DNA of 64,000 nucleotides, from NCBI GenBank assembly GCA_020639095.1, contig JACKHH010000001.1, positions 124,001-188,000 of the forward strand. Direction: 5' to 3'. Both the position numbers and the translations under genes were made by a program. The notes below the pieces were generated by a model. The model had not been told where the DNA came from and ran no database searches. It saw only the letters and a program-made list of their open reading frames with translations. Shown here piece after piece: positions 28,373-39,853 of the stretch (positions are counted from its first letter, which is position 1; every line of letters starts with the position of its first letter). Source of the stretch: Phycisphaerales bacterium. Its GTDB lineage: Bacteria > Planctomycetota > Phycisphaerae > UBA1845.

Positions 28373-31228
28373 CTAGCGAATCAACAGCGTGCCGCTGTGG
28401 GCGGGAACCGTGACCGAACCGCTTGTCTGTGCCATGGGCGTGACATCGGCGCGGAACGCGTCCGCGTGTACCGACCACGCGCCCTCGGGCAGGTTGAACT
28501 TCAGCGGATCAGCCGATGCGTTGAGCAGCACGAGAATCGACTGCGCCGACTCACCCTCCACGCCACCGGCATCGATACGGTAGACAATGCTGTACGGGTT
28601 CGGCGGTGCGTCGAAGTGCACGCGGTGTTCCACGTCGCCGCGCGTGCGCAAGCGAAACGCGGGATGGGCTTTTCGCAAGGCGATCAGACCGCGAACGTAC
28701 GCGACCACATCTGCGTACTTCTTCTTGAGCGACCAGTCGATCTGATTCACGTCGTCGGGCAGATTGTAGCTGTTCGAGCTGCCCTGCTTGCTGCGACACA
28801 TTTCCTGACCGCTGTGCAAGAACGTCATACCCTGCGCAGTGAGCAGCGTCAGCGTCCCAAGCCGCATCATGCGACGGCGAAGTTCGTCACTCCCTTCGGG
28901 CACGCTCTGCAGTAGCTTGTCCCATGAGGTGAGGTTGTCGTGGCATTCGAAATAACTGATCGTGTCGGTCGGGTCCTGCGCCCAGTCGTGGACCGCGCCC
29001 ATCAACCCCTCGACGACCTTGCCGGTATCCGCGCCGGATTGGATAAACCCACCCCCACCGCCGTCGCGTCCGCCTTTGACCGCGTCGCGGAAGTGATCGT
29101 TGAACGCGCAGATGCCGGTACCGCGCGTGACGCTCTTGTCGGTGACGGGTTTGAGCGGGGTATGTCCGCCGGTCCACGGCTCGCCGTAGATCAAAATGCC
29201 CGGGTGAATCCGCTTCAACTCGGCATACATCTGCTTCATCGTCTCGATATCGATGAGACCCATCAGGTCGAAGCGGAATCCGTCAACGCGATACTCCTCG
29301 ACCCAGTAGCGCACGGAATCGAGAATGAACTTGCGCGCCATCGGGTTTTCGCTGGCGAACTCATTGCCGCAGCCCGACCCGTTCGAGAAGTTGCCCGCGT
29401 CGGTGAGCCGGTGGTAATACCCGGGCACGAGCTTTTCAAACGGCGACCAACCGGCAGTATGGTTGTAGACCACGTCGAGAATCACGCCGATTCCGCGTTC
29501 GTGAAACGCCTGGATGGCTGCTTTCAGTTCGCGGATGCGCCCCGGCCCCTGCGTCTCCAGGGCATACCAACCGTCAGGCGAATTGAACTGCACCGGCATG
29601 TAGCCCCAGTTGTAGCTGTCGTCGGCGCGCTCGTCGTTGTCGAAATCCTGCACCGGCATGATCTGCACGTGCGTCACGCCCAACTCGACGAGATGATCGA
29701 TGCCGGTCTTGATCGCGGAGTCATCGGGCAGCGTCGTTCCGCCCTCCGCCAGACCGGCATACTTGCCCTTGCGCTCGATGCCGGAATTCGCGGAGATTGT
29801 GAAATCCCGAACGTGCATCTCGTAAACGATCGCGTCGACCGGTGACTGCGGCAGCGTATACTGCTGCGCGCGAAAACCATCCGGATCGGTCGCGCGAAGA
29901 TCGACGATGAGCGAACGCGGCATCTTGCCCTGCATGCAGAACGCGTACGGATCGGCGATCTCAACCTCGGGATCAAAACCAATCCCGCCCAGGGCATATG
30001 CGTAATACTTGCCCGCGAGATTCCCGGGCACGTCCGCCGACCAGATACCCTTGTCACCGGCATTCATGTCGCAGCGCTCGACATGACCTCCGGTGAGTTC
30101 GTCGGCGATCACCACCTGCGCGGTCAGCGCCCCCGGCGCGAACACGCGAAACGTCGTCTTCTCGGCAGTGTACGTCGCGCCCATCACCGCATCGGCGTCG
30201 TAGAACCGCTGTGGATCCTTCACAATGTGCCCGACTTCGACGTTCTGCGTGCCGAAATCAGCCACGTCGAGCGCGTACGCTTTCTCCGGATATTCGAAGC
30301 GCTCCGCCACCTCGATCGAATACATCGCGCACTGATCGCCGCGATGCTTGAAGGGATACACCGCGCGAACGTGCAGTTCTTCCCCGGTCGACGTTGAGAC
30401 TTTGAACTTGTCCGGCGTCCAGTCCGCAACCGGCAGGCGGTGGCTGAAGCGCACCGTCAGGTTGTGGTCGGCGTCGAGGGTGACTCGGCGTACTTTCGGC
30501 GTCACGTCGGGCTTCTCCGAATACAGGCGGTTGTCGTCCTGAACGATGTAGACGGTCGGGCCAAGCGACGGCGACCACCAGCGGTCACCGCCATCCTTGT
30601 ACTGCCAGTCCCGGTTGCGCCGCGGCAGCAGTCCGATCCGGTCCCCGACAGTACCGTATCGTCCAATATCGAGTTGAAACACCAGCCCGAAGGCGTCACG
30701 CCCCACGGGCAGCAGTTCGTTCAATTCCGGTTGCCGCTTTTCATGCTCATCCCAGGTCCACAAGCCCGCGTTGGCGTAGTCGGCATCGAGTCGATGGTAG
30801 TGGACGGTGAGCAGATTCTCGGGCGACGTGAGCGTGAAACGCTGCCAATCATCCGCTGCGATCTGGAACCACCAGCCGATCTCCTCATCAATGCGCTTTA
30901 CGAACTTATGCTGATACAAGTCGTCGACACTGGGGACGTAACCCACCGTGTCGTCGCAGTTGATCGTAAACCACAGTTCAAGCGTATCATCGGCGGTGAG
31001 GGTTTGGTCCACATGGAGGGTTACCGGCGGCATGTCGGTGAATGGTGTGATCGCGAACTCCCCGGTTCCGATCTCGATCCCATCATGGAGTACGCCCCAG
31101 ACGCCCTTTGCCTCATCACATGCGACGTACGGCGCAACGCGAATCTGAATGTCCGTCGCACGCGCGCGCTCAGCAAGGCAGAGGCACGCCAGCGCCGCAA
31201 CCGTCAACCTGATGATTGAGCCAACCAT
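28373..31228 (-). CDS. Secreted type I pullulanase (GH13)
   Basis: About 951 residues from the ATG at 31228, which gives a signal peptide (MVGSIIRLTVAALACLCL, cleavage after ARA); a GTG 14 codons earlier is less likely. In order: an N-terminal starch-binding-like domain (IQIRVAPYVACDE; WFTINCDDTVGY), a beta-sandwich region, a CBM48 (GATYTAEKTTFRVFAPGA), then the GH13 barrel with YNWGYMPVQFNSPDG, the nucleophile Asp in VDGFRFDLMG, the acid/base Glu in ILIYGEPWTGG and HDN in YFECHDNLTSWD. It cleaves alpha-1,6 links of pullulan, glycogen or starch outside the cytoplasm. It is divergent from the glucan phosphorylase gene. Confidence 0.95.
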   Translation of the reverse strand: MVGSIIRLTVAALACLCLAERARATDIQIRVAPYVACDEAKGVWGVLHDGIEIGTGEFAITPFTDMPPVTLHVDQTLTADDTLELWFTINCDDTVGYVPSVDDLYQHKFVKRIDEEIGWWFQIAADDWQRFTLTSPENLLTVHYHRLDADYANAGLWTWDEHEKRQPELNELLPVGRDAFGLVFQLDIGRYGTVGDRIGLLPRRNRDWQYKDGGDRWWSPSLGPTVYIVQDDNRLYSEKPDVTPKVRRVTLDADHNLTVRFSHRLPVADWTPDKFKVSTSTGEELHVRAVYPFKHRGDQCAMYSIEVAERFEYPEKAYALDVADFGTQNVEVGHIVKDPQRFYDADAVMGATYTAEKTTFRVFAPGALTAQVVIADELTGGHVERCDMNAGDKGIWSADVPGNLAGKYYAYALGGIGFDPEVEIADPYAFCMQGKMPRSLIVDLRATDPDGFRAQQYTLPQSPVDAIVYEMHVRDFTISANSGIERKGKYAGLAEGGTTLPDDSAIKTGIDHLVELGVTHVQIMPVQDFDNDERADDSYNWGYMPVQFNSPDGWYALETQGPGRIRELKAAIQAFHERGIGVILDVVYNHTAGWSPFEKLVPGYYHRLTDAGNFSNGSGCGNEFASENPMARKFILDSVRYWVEEYRVDGFRFDLMGLIDIETMKQMYAELKRIHPGILIYGEPWTGGHTPLKPVTDKSVTRGTGICAFNDHFRDAVKGGRDGGGGGFIQSGADTGKVVEGLMGAVHDWAQDPTDTISYFECHDNLTSWDKLLQSVPEGSDELRRRMMRLGTLTLLTAQGMTFLHSGQEMCRSKQGSSNSYNLPDDVNQIDWSLKKKYADVVAYVRGLIALRKAHPAFRLRTRGDVEHRVHFDAPPNPYSIVYRIDAGGVEGESAQSILVLLNASADPLKFNLPEGAWSVHADAFRADVTPMAQTSGSVTVPAHSGTLLIR

Positions 31229-31261
31229 CCTGCGTTGCGGGACGTTCACCGGTTTTGTAAC

Positions 31262-31308
31262 CAAGTCCACCCTACTTTCTCACTTTCGCACATTCGCACT
31301 TTCCCACT
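31262..31308. repeat. C/T-rich tract in the divergent pullulanase/phosphorylase promoter region
   Basis: TTTCTCACTTTCGCAC and similar 8-9 bp units, related to the tract inside pfaC at 3231-3289. It lies between two divergent starts. Confidence 0.65.
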
Positions 31309-31416
31309 CGCGTGCGCCAGTCCGCCTGTTATCATAGCCCGCCCGTGGAATCCTGCACGAACCAAAGGCCGAAGTAGCGACTTTGATACTTTAGCACCCG
31401 AAAACGGAGCCGAACC

Positions 31417-33567
31417 ATGGCGCGAAAAGCCCGCACCACCGCATCCGCAGCCCAAACCACCGACCTGCGCAACAAGCTCACCACCATCGCCGCCAACCTC
31501 TGGTGGTCGTGGAACCCGCGCACCGGTTCACTCTTCGAACGCATCGACGCCAAAGCCTATCATGCATCCGATCGCAACCCGATCATCACGCTGCGCAAAC
31601 TCAGCCCCGCCAAGGCGCGCACGCTGGCAGCCGATCGCGAATACACCTACCAACTCAACCAGTTGCACGCCCAACTCAAGCAGTACCTCCGCGAGAAAAC
31701 GTGGTACGCAACCAAGTATGGCCGCAGCGTCAAGGGCGTCACCGCGTACTTCTGCATGGAGTACGCCGTGCACGAATCGCTGCCGCTCTACGCGGGCGGG
31801 CTTGGCGTGCTCGCGGGCGATCATCTGAAGTCGGCGAGCGATCTTGGTTTGCCCTTCGTCGCGGTGGGCATCTACTGGAAAAAAGGCTACACCCGCCAGC
31901 ACATCGACCAGTTCGGCAAGCAGCAGGACGCATATCCGATACTCAGGCCGATGGACGCGCCGATCGTTGAAGTGAAGAACAAAGCGGGCAAAACCATCCG
32001 TTTGAGAATCCCCATGGGCAAGGACACGGTCGTCGCGAAGGCGTGGCGCATGGACGTCGGTCGCGTGCCGCTCTACCTGCTCGACACCGACCTGCCGGAA
32101 AACAAACCAGCCGATCGCAAACTCACGCACGTGCTCTACAGCGGTGATCGCGACACGCGCATCCGCCAGGAAATTCTGCTGGGTATCGGCGGATGGCGAC
32201 TGCTGCGGGCGCTGAACATCAACGTCACCTGCTGCCACCTGAACGAAGGGCACGCCGCCTTCCTCTCGCTCGAACGCATCGCCGAGCGGATGAGCGGGAA
32301 AAAGGAAACGCTCGGCCGCGCGACCCGCTACGTCACCGACACCAGCGCGTTCACCACGCACACGCCGGTGCCCGCGGGCAATGAAGAGTTCGACCCGGTG
32401 CTCGTCGATCGCTACTTCAAGGACTGGCCGGCGAAGCTCGGCATGTCGCATGAGGAATTCCACAATCTCGCCCGCGTCAAACCCGGCAACGTCAAGGAAA
32501 ACTTCGGCATGACCCCGCTCGCGCTGCGCACCTCGCGCCGGGCGAACGGTGTGGCTGCGTTGCACGGGCAAATCGCACGCGGCATGTGGAAGGCGATCTG
32601 GCCGGGCAAGCCAGTCAGCAAGGTGCCCATCGGCCACGTGACCAACGGCATCCACCTCGCGACGTGGTTGCACCCGCGCATGGCAGAAACCTTTGAGGAG
32701 TTCCTCGGCGATGATTGGGACGCGCGGCAGGATCGCGTCGCGACGTGGGCGCAGTGTCGCCACATTCCCGACGACGCGCTCTGGGCGTTGCACCAGGATC
32801 TCAAAGCCGATCTCATCGCCTATTGCCGCGCGCGGGTGAAAAACCAGCTTCGCCGCGCACCGGTCAAAGGCATGACGCTCGCCGATGCCGACACCATTCT
32901 CGATCCGAACGCGCTGACCATCGGATTCGCGCGCCGCTTCGCGCCGTACAAACGCGCGACGCTCTGCTTCACCGACGCCAAGCGTCTTGCGAAAATCCTC
33001 AACGACAGCAAGAGGCCGGTGCAGATTATCTTCGCGGGCAAAGCGCACCCAGCCGATGTGCCCGGCAAAGCCATCATCGCCGAACTCGTCAAGTACGCGC
33101 GCATGCCGAAGTTCCGCAAACGCATCGTCTTCCTCGAAGACTACGAGATGGATGTGGCGCGGCACATGGTCGCGGGCGTCGACGTGTGGCTCAACAACCC
33201 CGAGCGTCCGCGTGAAGCCTCGGGTACGAGCGGCATGAAACCGGCACTGCATGGCGGGCTGAACCTGAGCATCCTCGACGGCTGGTGGCCCGAGGGCTAC
33301 AACCGCCGCAATGGCTGGGCCATCGGCAAAGGGGAAAACCACAACAACACCAAGGCAGCCGATACCCGCGATGCGAGCAACCTCTACCGCCTGCTCGAAA
33401 AGGAAGTCGTCCCGCTCTACTACAATCGAACGAAGAACGGCCCGCCGAAAGAGTGGGTCGCGCGAATGAAGAACGCGATGATGACCATTCCACCGTTCTT
33501 CAACACGCACCGGCAAGTGAAGGAATACCTCACGAAATACTACCTGCCGGCAATGCGGAAGGCGTAG
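31417..33567 (+). CDS. glgP: Alpha-glucan (glycogen/starch) phosphorylase, GT35
   Basis: 716 residues, the short bacterial/archaeal form of glycogen phosphorylase. Features include LWWSWNPRTG near the N-terminus, CMEYAVHESLPLYAGGLGVLAGDHLKSASD split over the substrate site, HLNEGHAAF, TTHTPVPAGNE, FARRFAPYKRATL, and EASGTSGMK (about 600-608) holding the pyridoxal phosphate. The Lys of the last motif is the Schiff-base residue by family knowledge. It releases glucose 1-phosphate from alpha-1,4-glucan with phosphate. Divergent from the debranching pullulanase. Confidence 0.94.
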   Translation: MARKARTTASAAQTTDLRNKLTTIAANLWWSWNPRTGSLFERIDAKAYHASDRNPIITLRKLSPAKARTLAADREYTYQLNQLHAQLKQYLREKTWYATKYGRSVKGVTAYFCMEYAVHESLPLYAGGLGVLAGDHLKSASDLGLPFVAVGIYWKKGYTRQHIDQFGKQQDAYPILRPMDAPIVEVKNKAGKTIRLRIPMGKDTVVAKAWRMDVGRVPLYLLDTDLPENKPADRKLTHVLYSGDRDTRIRQEILLGIGGWRLLRALNINVTCCHLNEGHAAFLSLERIAERMSGKKETLGRATRYVTDTSAFTTHTPVPAGNEEFDPVLVDRYFKDWPAKLGMSHEEFHNLARVKPGNVKENFGMTPLALRTSRRANGVAALHGQIARGMWKAIWPGKPVSKVPIGHVTNGIHLATWLHPRMAETFEEFLGDDWDARQDRVATWAQCRHIPDDALWALHQDLKADLIAYCRARVKNQLRRAPVKGMTLADADTILDPNALTIGFARRFAPYKRATLCFTDAKRLAKILNDSKRPVQIIFAGKAHPADVPGKAIIAELVKYARMPKFRKRIVFLEDYEMDVARHMVAGVDVWLNNPERPREASGTSGMKPALHGGLNLSILDGWWPEGYNRRNGWAIGKGENHNNTKAADTRDASNLYRLLEKEVVPLYYNRTKNGPPKEWVARMKNAMMTIPPFFNTHRQVKEYLTKYYLPAMRKA

Positions 33568-33586
33568 GGTTTGAGGCTTGAGATTT

Positions 33587-33607
33587 GTAGAGTGGGCACT
33601 GCCCACC
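33587..33607. repeat. Half REPIN-like element
   Basis: GTAGAGTGGGCACTGCCCAC followed by AGCACTATGTGAGAACGCC, matching the left end of the 111-bp elements at 23.5 and 24.2 kb. The other half is absent. It lies just before the acetylesterase start. Confidence 0.75.
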
Positions 33608-33626
33608 AGCACTATGTGAGAACGCC

Positions 33627-35582
33627 ATGTTGAAGCGCGCAACGTTTCTGCTGTTCCTTGTTACGGGTGTTTCCGTTCCCTCGGCCCATGCGGTCATTCG
33701 CCTGCCTGCGATCATCGGCGACAACATGGTGCTGCAACGCGAAACGACCGTTCCAATTTGGGGTTGGTCGCAACCCAATGCGGACGTCACAATCCAAACC
33801 GATTGGCGAAGCGAGCCGTGGACCACGCACGCGGACGCGAAAGGCGAATGGCGCGTCGAAATCGATACGCCGGAAGCGGGCGGTCCCTATCGCATGGTCT
33901 TCTCAGACGAAAGCACACACACGACGCTCGAAGACGTGATGATCGGCGAAGTGTGGATGTGCTCCGGCCAGTCCAACATGGAATGGGCCATGCAGTACGG
34001 CATCGAATTCGGCGACGGCGAACGCGCGAACGCACGGTACCCGCAAATCCGCCTTTTCCACGCAGCCAAATCCATGTCCGCAACGCCCCTCCCGGACAAT
34101 GCGGGCAAATGGGAAGCTTGCAACCCGAAGACGGTCTACAGCTTCAGCGCCGTCGCATACTTCTTCGGTCGCGATCTGCATGACGAACTTGATGTGCCCA
34201 TCGGTCTCATCGAGTGCGCTTGGGGCGGAACGAAAGCCGAGCCCTGGACCAGTGCTGCCGCGCTTCATGAACTGAAGATCTACGACGACGAACTCGCCGA
34301 AGTCGAAGCCGCGGCAGCCAGCCCGCAGAATCTCGCCGAGCAGTATCGCCAAGCCATCGCCCAATGGTGGAAATCGCTCGACGATCTCGACGCTGCCGCC
34401 GGCCGATCGCAATGGTCGCAGCCGGAATTCGACGACAGCACCTGGGACACGCTCGACGTTCCCCAGCCGTGGAGCAAGTCGCCGCTTGCGGACTTCGACG
34501 GGGTCGCGGTGTTTCGCAGGCAGTTTGAAGTCCCCGACTCGTGGACGGATGCGGGCTGCGTGCTCGAACTCGGTCCCATCGACGACATGGACACCACCTG
34601 GATTAACGGGACGCAAGTCGGCGCGACGACCGAACTCAACAAATGGACCACACCACGTAGCTATCACATGCCCGCGGGCGTTTTGAAGCCCGGTACCAAC
34701 ACCATCGCGGTGCGCATCGTCGATACCATTGGCGACGGCGGATTCTGTGGGAAGGCCCATGATCTCCGCCTGCACGAAACAGGTGCGGCGGGCGATGGGA
34801 TCAGCTTGGCGGGCAAGTGGCGCTATCAGCGCGGCGCCGCGATCTCAGACCTGCCTCCGTTCCCTCGCGAGCGCATCCACGCGAACGCACCGACGGTGCT
34901 CTTCAACGGCATGATCGCGCCGGTTATTCCGTTCGCGATTCGCGGTGCGATCTGGTACCAGGGCGAATCGAACTGCTCGCTTGCCGACCAGTACGCCGCG
35001 CTGTTTTCGCGAATGATTACCGATTGGCGCGAACGCTGGGGACGCGGCGATTTCCCGTTCTATTTCGTGCAGATCGCACCGTTTGATTACCACACGCCCA
35101 CGCCCATTGCTGCCGAGTTGCGCGACGCGCAACGCCTGTCGCTGAAAACGCCCAACACCGGCATGGTGGTGACGCTCGACATTGGCAACCCGAACGACAT
35201 CCACCCGCGCAACAAACGGGACGTGGGTCGCCGGCTTTCGCTGTGGGCGCTGGCAAATACCTACGGCCGCGAGGGGATCACCTACTCCGGCCCACTCTTC
35301 CGCGACGCAAAGGCCGACGGCAACCGCGTGATCGTTTCCTTCGATTACGTCGCTCAGGGCCTGGTGGCGAGCGAACCACTCACGGGCTTTGAGGTTGCGG
35401 GCGCCGATGGCAAGTTCGCACCCGCGGCCGCTGCCATCGAAGGCGACAAGGTCATCGTGACCAGTGAAAGCGTCCCGGAACCAAAGGCTGTCCGCTACGG
35501 CTGGAGCAACACATTTGCCGCCAAGCTGTTCAACACCGCCAAGTTGCCCGCGTCGTCGTTCACCGCAACGATCGGACAGTAG
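33627..35582 (+). CDS. Secreted sialate O-acetylesterase-like protein
   Basis: 651 residues with a signal peptide (cleavage after SAHA). The N-terminal LPAIIGDNMVLQRE and beta-sandwich are typical of the family, followed by the SGNH-type esterase with Ser116 in CSGQSNMEWAM and a C-terminal His in DIHPRNKRDVG. A jelly-roll insertion (about 250-395) splits the catalytic domain. It removes acetyl groups from sialic acids or plant/algal polysaccharide. A solo half REP element lies at its 5' side. Confidence 0.9.
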   Translation: MLKRATFLLFLVTGVSVPSAHAVIRLPAIIGDNMVLQRETTVPIWGWSQPNADVTIQTDWRSEPWTTHADAKGEWRVEIDTPEAGGPYRMVFSDESTHTTLEDVMIGEVWMCSGQSNMEWAMQYGIEFGDGERANARYPQIRLFHAAKSMSATPLPDNAGKWEACNPKTVYSFSAVAYFFGRDLHDELDVPIGLIECAWGGTKAEPWTSAAALHELKIYDDELAEVEAAAASPQNLAEQYRQAIAQWWKSLDDLDAAAGRSQWSQPEFDDSTWDTLDVPQPWSKSPLADFDGVAVFRRQFEVPDSWTDAGCVLELGPIDDMDTTWINGTQVGATTELNKWTTPRSYHMPAGVLKPGTNTIAVRIVDTIGDGGFCGKAHDLRLHETGAAGDGISLAGKWRYQRGAAISDLPPFPRERIHANAPTVLFNGMIAPVIPFAIRGAIWYQGESNCSLADQYAALFSRMITDWRERWGRGDFPFYFVQIAPFDYHTPTPIAAELRDAQRLSLKTPNTGMVVTLDIGNPNDIHPRNKRDVGRRLSLWALANTYGREGITYSGPLFRDAKADGNRVIVSFDYVAQGLVASEPLTGFEVAGADGKFAPAAAAIEGDKVIVTSESVPEPKAVRYGWSNTFAAKLFNTAKLPASSFTATIGQ

Positions 35583-35634
35583 GAATAGCCAAACACCTCG
35601 ATCATCGATGAATCTGCAATCAGGAGACACAACA

Positions 35635-36186
35635 ATGCGAAGTCGAACACGAATGACAACCTGCGCGCTGCTCGTCGCAGCAACAATCGGTATGGTGGCA
35701 GATCAGTATTTGGCGACATCGCGTGCAGATGAGCAAACCCAACCCGCTACGGTTCGCATCGGCACCTATGACAACCGCGCGATCGCCGTTGCCTTTGCCG
35801 CGTCGAAGCACAATCCGGTGCAATCAAAGATGGAGGAATACAAAGCCGCCAAGGATGCCGGCGATGACGCAAAGGTGGCTGAACTCGAAACCTGGGGCAA
35901 GGACCTTCAGCGCAAGCTCCACTTCCAGGGGTTCGGACGCGTGCCCGTCGACGACCTGCTCGCGCCCGTCGCGGACCAACTCGCGGGCGTTGCCAGCGCA
36001 AACAACCTGTCAGCCATCGTGATGGATTGCGACTTCAGCGCCGACGGCGTCGAAGTCCTCGACGTGACGGACAAAATCGTCGCGCTCTACGAACCGTCGG
36101 AACGAACCCTCAAGCAAATCGCATCGCTCAAAAACGTCGAACCGATATCACTGCTCAAGCTCGCGGACATGCCCGCGGAGCACTAG
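35635..36186 (+). CDS. Secreted hypothetical protein
   Basis: 183 residues from the ATG at 35635, chosen for the AGGAGA ribosome site 8 bases upstream; the frame extends further back into the esterase gene. A signal peptide or anchor is followed by TVRIGTYDNRAIAVAFAAS, with a Lys/Asp-rich helical segment reminiscent of OmpH/Skp. I do not assign a family. It may be cotranscribed with the esterase (52 bases). Confidence 0.7.
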   Translation: MRSRTRMTTCALLVAATIGMVADQYLATSRADEQTQPATVRIGTYDNRAIAVAFAASKHNPVQSKMEEYKAAKDAGDDAKVAELETWGKDLQRKLHFQGFGRVPVDDLLAPVADQLAGVASANNLSAIVMDCDFSADGVEVLDVTDKIVALYEPSERTLKQIASLKNVEPISLLKLADMPAEH

Positions 36187-36231
36187 GGCGCAATCTTATC
36201 CCGTGAGTTGGCAAGTGTTTCGTCCGGGTGG

Positions 36232-36256
36232 CACGGTCTCGCGCAGCGAGGCCGTG
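36232..36256. terminator. Strong hairpin between convergent genes
   Basis: CACGGTCTCGC and GCGAGGCCGTG pair over 11 positions around GCA. There is no T-run, so it may equally be a dispersed repeat. It lies between the convergent ends of the secreted protein and the ureidopropionase gene. Confidence 0.55.
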
Positions 36257-36347
36257 GGGGATTCAGAATACCCCGTGGCCTGACTGCGTCAGATCATCCC
36301 ACCCTACAGACCATGCCACTCCACATCCTCGGGCGCAACCCGCGTCG

Positions 36348-37217
36348 CTAGAGTTCCACAATCTGGCCATACGTCTCAGGTCGGCGATCGCGGAAGAACT
36401 GCCACGTGTTGCGCACCTCGCGGATGAGGTCGAAGTCCATGTCGGCGATGACGATGTCGTCGGTGTCGCGGCTGCCCTCTGCCATGAACTGCCCGCGCGG
36501 ATCGCAGAAGTAGCTCTGGCCGTAGAACTCGCCGATGCGCCAAGGCTCTTCAAAACCCGGACGGTTGATCGCGCCGACGAAGTACTGATTCGCGACCGCG
36601 TGCGCCGGCTGCTCCAGCTTCCAGAGATATTCCGAAAGGCCCGCGACCGTGGCTGACGGGTTGAAGATGATCTCCGCGCCACCCAGACCGAGGCAACGCG
36701 CGCCATCGGGGAAATGGCGATCGTAGCAGATGTACACGCCAACCCGGCCAATACGCGTCTCGAACACGGGATAACCGAGGTTGCCCGGTTTGAAATAGAA
36801 CTTCTCCCAAAAGCCCGGCGCGCAGTGCGGAATGTGGATTTTCCGGAACTTGCCGAGGTATTTGCCACCGGCATCGATCACAGCAGCCGTGTTGTAATAG
36901 ACCCCGGTAATGTCCTCTTCGTACATCGGCACGACGAGCACCATGTCGTGCTTCTTGGCCAACTCGCACATGAGCTTGGTCGTCGGGCCGTCGGGTACGC
37001 GTTCGGTGAGTTCGTACCACTTGGCGTCCTGCTCGGCGCAGAAGTACGGACCGTAGAAGAGTTCCTGAAGGCACACGACTTGCGCGCCCTTGTCCGCGGC
37101 TTGGGCGATGAGGTCGACGTGCTTGTCGATCATCCCTTTTTTGATCTTCTCGACGCCCGCCGTCACCGGCTCACAGAGCGTGGCCTGAATCAATCCACCT
37201 CGTACAATACGTGGCAT
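36348..37217 (-). CDS. Beta-ureidopropionase / N-carbamoyl-amino-acid amidohydrolase (nitrilase superfamily)
   Basis: 289 residues. The Glu-Lys-Cys triad appears as Glu52 (LQELFYGPYF), Lys126 (FRKIHIPH) and Cys164 (ICYDRHFPDGARC). The last motif together with C-terminal WQFFRDRRPETY is diagnostic of beta-ureidopropionases rather than general nitrilases. It hydrolyses N-carbamoyl-beta-alanine (or the 2-methyl form) to beta-alanine (3-aminoisobutyrate), CO2 and ammonia. N-carbamoylputrescine amidase is the main alternative. A GGAGG site precedes the ATG. It fits with the permease, aminotransferase and semialdehyde dehydrogenase in the window. Confidence 0.92.
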   Translation of the reverse strand: MPRIVRGGLIQATLCEPVTAGVEKIKKGMIDKHVDLIAQAADKGAQVVCLQELFYGPYFCAEQDAKWYELTERVPDGPTTKLMCELAKKHDMVLVVPMYEEDITGVYYNTAAVIDAGGKYLGKFRKIHIPHCAPGFWEKFYFKPGNLGYPVFETRIGRVGVYICYDRHFPDGARCLGLGGAEIIFNPSATVAGLSEYLWKLEQPAHAVANQYFVGAINRPGFEEPWRIGEFYGQSYFCDPRGQFMAEGSRDTDDIVIADMDFDLIREVRNTWQFFRDRRPETYGQIVEL

Positions 37218-37549
37218 AGCTCAACCTCCAGAATCTCAACCGCGACAGACCGAGTGACATCATGTGGCACTCATTGGGCACCAACGGCACTTGGGCTCAA
37301 TCGCTGATGTCGCAACCAACATGTCCAACCTGAAGCGGTGTCAGCATAAGGCATTGCTACCCTCGCGCCAAAACCCATTCCACGTAACCGATCCCCACGT
37401 ATCGCCATCTCCCACAGGCTTCTGCGGCAGAGTACGGGTCGCAGGTACGCAAGATTGCGGAGCAACCGGGCAATCCGTTATTCTGACGGCGACACGCAAG
37501 CACGTGTGGCAAGGTCGCGACCCGTTCGGACTACAAGTGCGCTGCCCCA
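37218..37549. other. Intergenic region with no recognised feature
   Basis: A 332-bp divergent gap between the ureidopropionase gene and the DUF1569-type gene. It should hold promoters for both. I see no hairpin, repeat or coding pattern I can support. Confidence 0.6.
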
Positions 37550-38032
37550 ATGATCAATACCGGTGAGACAACCGATCGCCGCGAGCTTCGCTTTGCGTCC
37601 GTCGACGAACTGCGGGCCGAAATCGATCGCATCGTAGCAGCCGACAACGCGGGCACACTCCGCTGCGCAGGCAATTGGAGCGCGGGCCAGGTATTCAACC
37701 ACCTCGCCGCCTGGATCAACTACGCCTATGAAGGGTACCCCATCAAACTCCCCTGGCTGATCCGACTCATGGTGCGGTTGAAAAGGTCGCAGGTGATCCA
37801 CAATGCAATGACCCCGGGAATCTGGATGCCCGGCCTGTCCGCCGGCACAACCGCAACGGAACCGGTGCCAACTGACGAGGCTGCCGAGTCGCTGCGACGG
37901 GCCCTTGTTCGACTTCAGTCAGACGAGGCAGCCCCCTACAAGCATGCCGCGTTCGGCAAATTGAGCCATGCGGACCGTATCGCGCTCAACCTCCGGCACG
38001 CGGAATTGCACATGAGTTTCCTGCACCCGTGA
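37550..38032 (+). CDS. DUF1569/DinB-like protein
   Basis: 160 residues. It has the DUF1569 pattern: LRFASVDELRAEIDRI, GNWSAGQVFNHLAAWIN (first metal His) and a C-terminal LRHAELHMSFLHP with the remaining His residues. The family belongs to the DinB four-helix metal proteins whose roles vary, including thiol-dependent transferases. Function is unknown here. It lies 127 bases upstream of the semialdehyde dehydrogenase gene on the same strand. Confidence 0.85.
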   Translation: MINTGETTDRRELRFASVDELRAEIDRIVAADNAGTLRCAGNWSAGQVFNHLAAWINYAYEGYPIKLPWLIRLMVRLKRSQVIHNAMTPGIWMPGLSAGTTATEPVPTDEAAESLRRALVRLQSDEAAPYKHAAFGKLSHADRIALNLRHAELHMSFLHP

Positions 38033-38159
38033 CCGTCAGGTATCTGGCACTCCGGTTGCCGCGGGGTTGCAGGTTCGTATACTCGTATGTTTGCCGCTGA
38101 CAAAACACGACCGCCCGGAGCAATGCACATTGCTCGCGTGGACGATTGGAGATTCCACA

Positions 38160-39677
<1,518 letters not shown>

Positions 39678-39797
39678 CGACGATGCGTGAGGTGAGGTCT
39701 GCTTGCTACGCCGACCTGGATCGCAAACCCGCAGGCATGCTTCGCCTATCGTGCGCGGAATCAGGACAGTGGCACCGTCCGCGTACACCCTCCCCCT

Positions 39798-39816
39798 ACC
39801 CCTCCCAGAGGGAGGG
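39798..39816. terminator. Hairpin between convergent genes
   Basis: CCCCTCCC and GGGAGGGG around AGA, followed by GGTT. It lies between mmsA and the convergent Cys-rich gene and could serve both. Confidence 0.6.
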
Positions 39817-39853
39817 GGGTTGCATGCTCACGTTTGGTGATCTTCGAGCGTAA

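Noticed and set aside
31229..31270. GTG start for the pullulanase
   Set aside because: It adds 14 residues ahead of a well-formed signal peptide that starts at the ATG at 31228.
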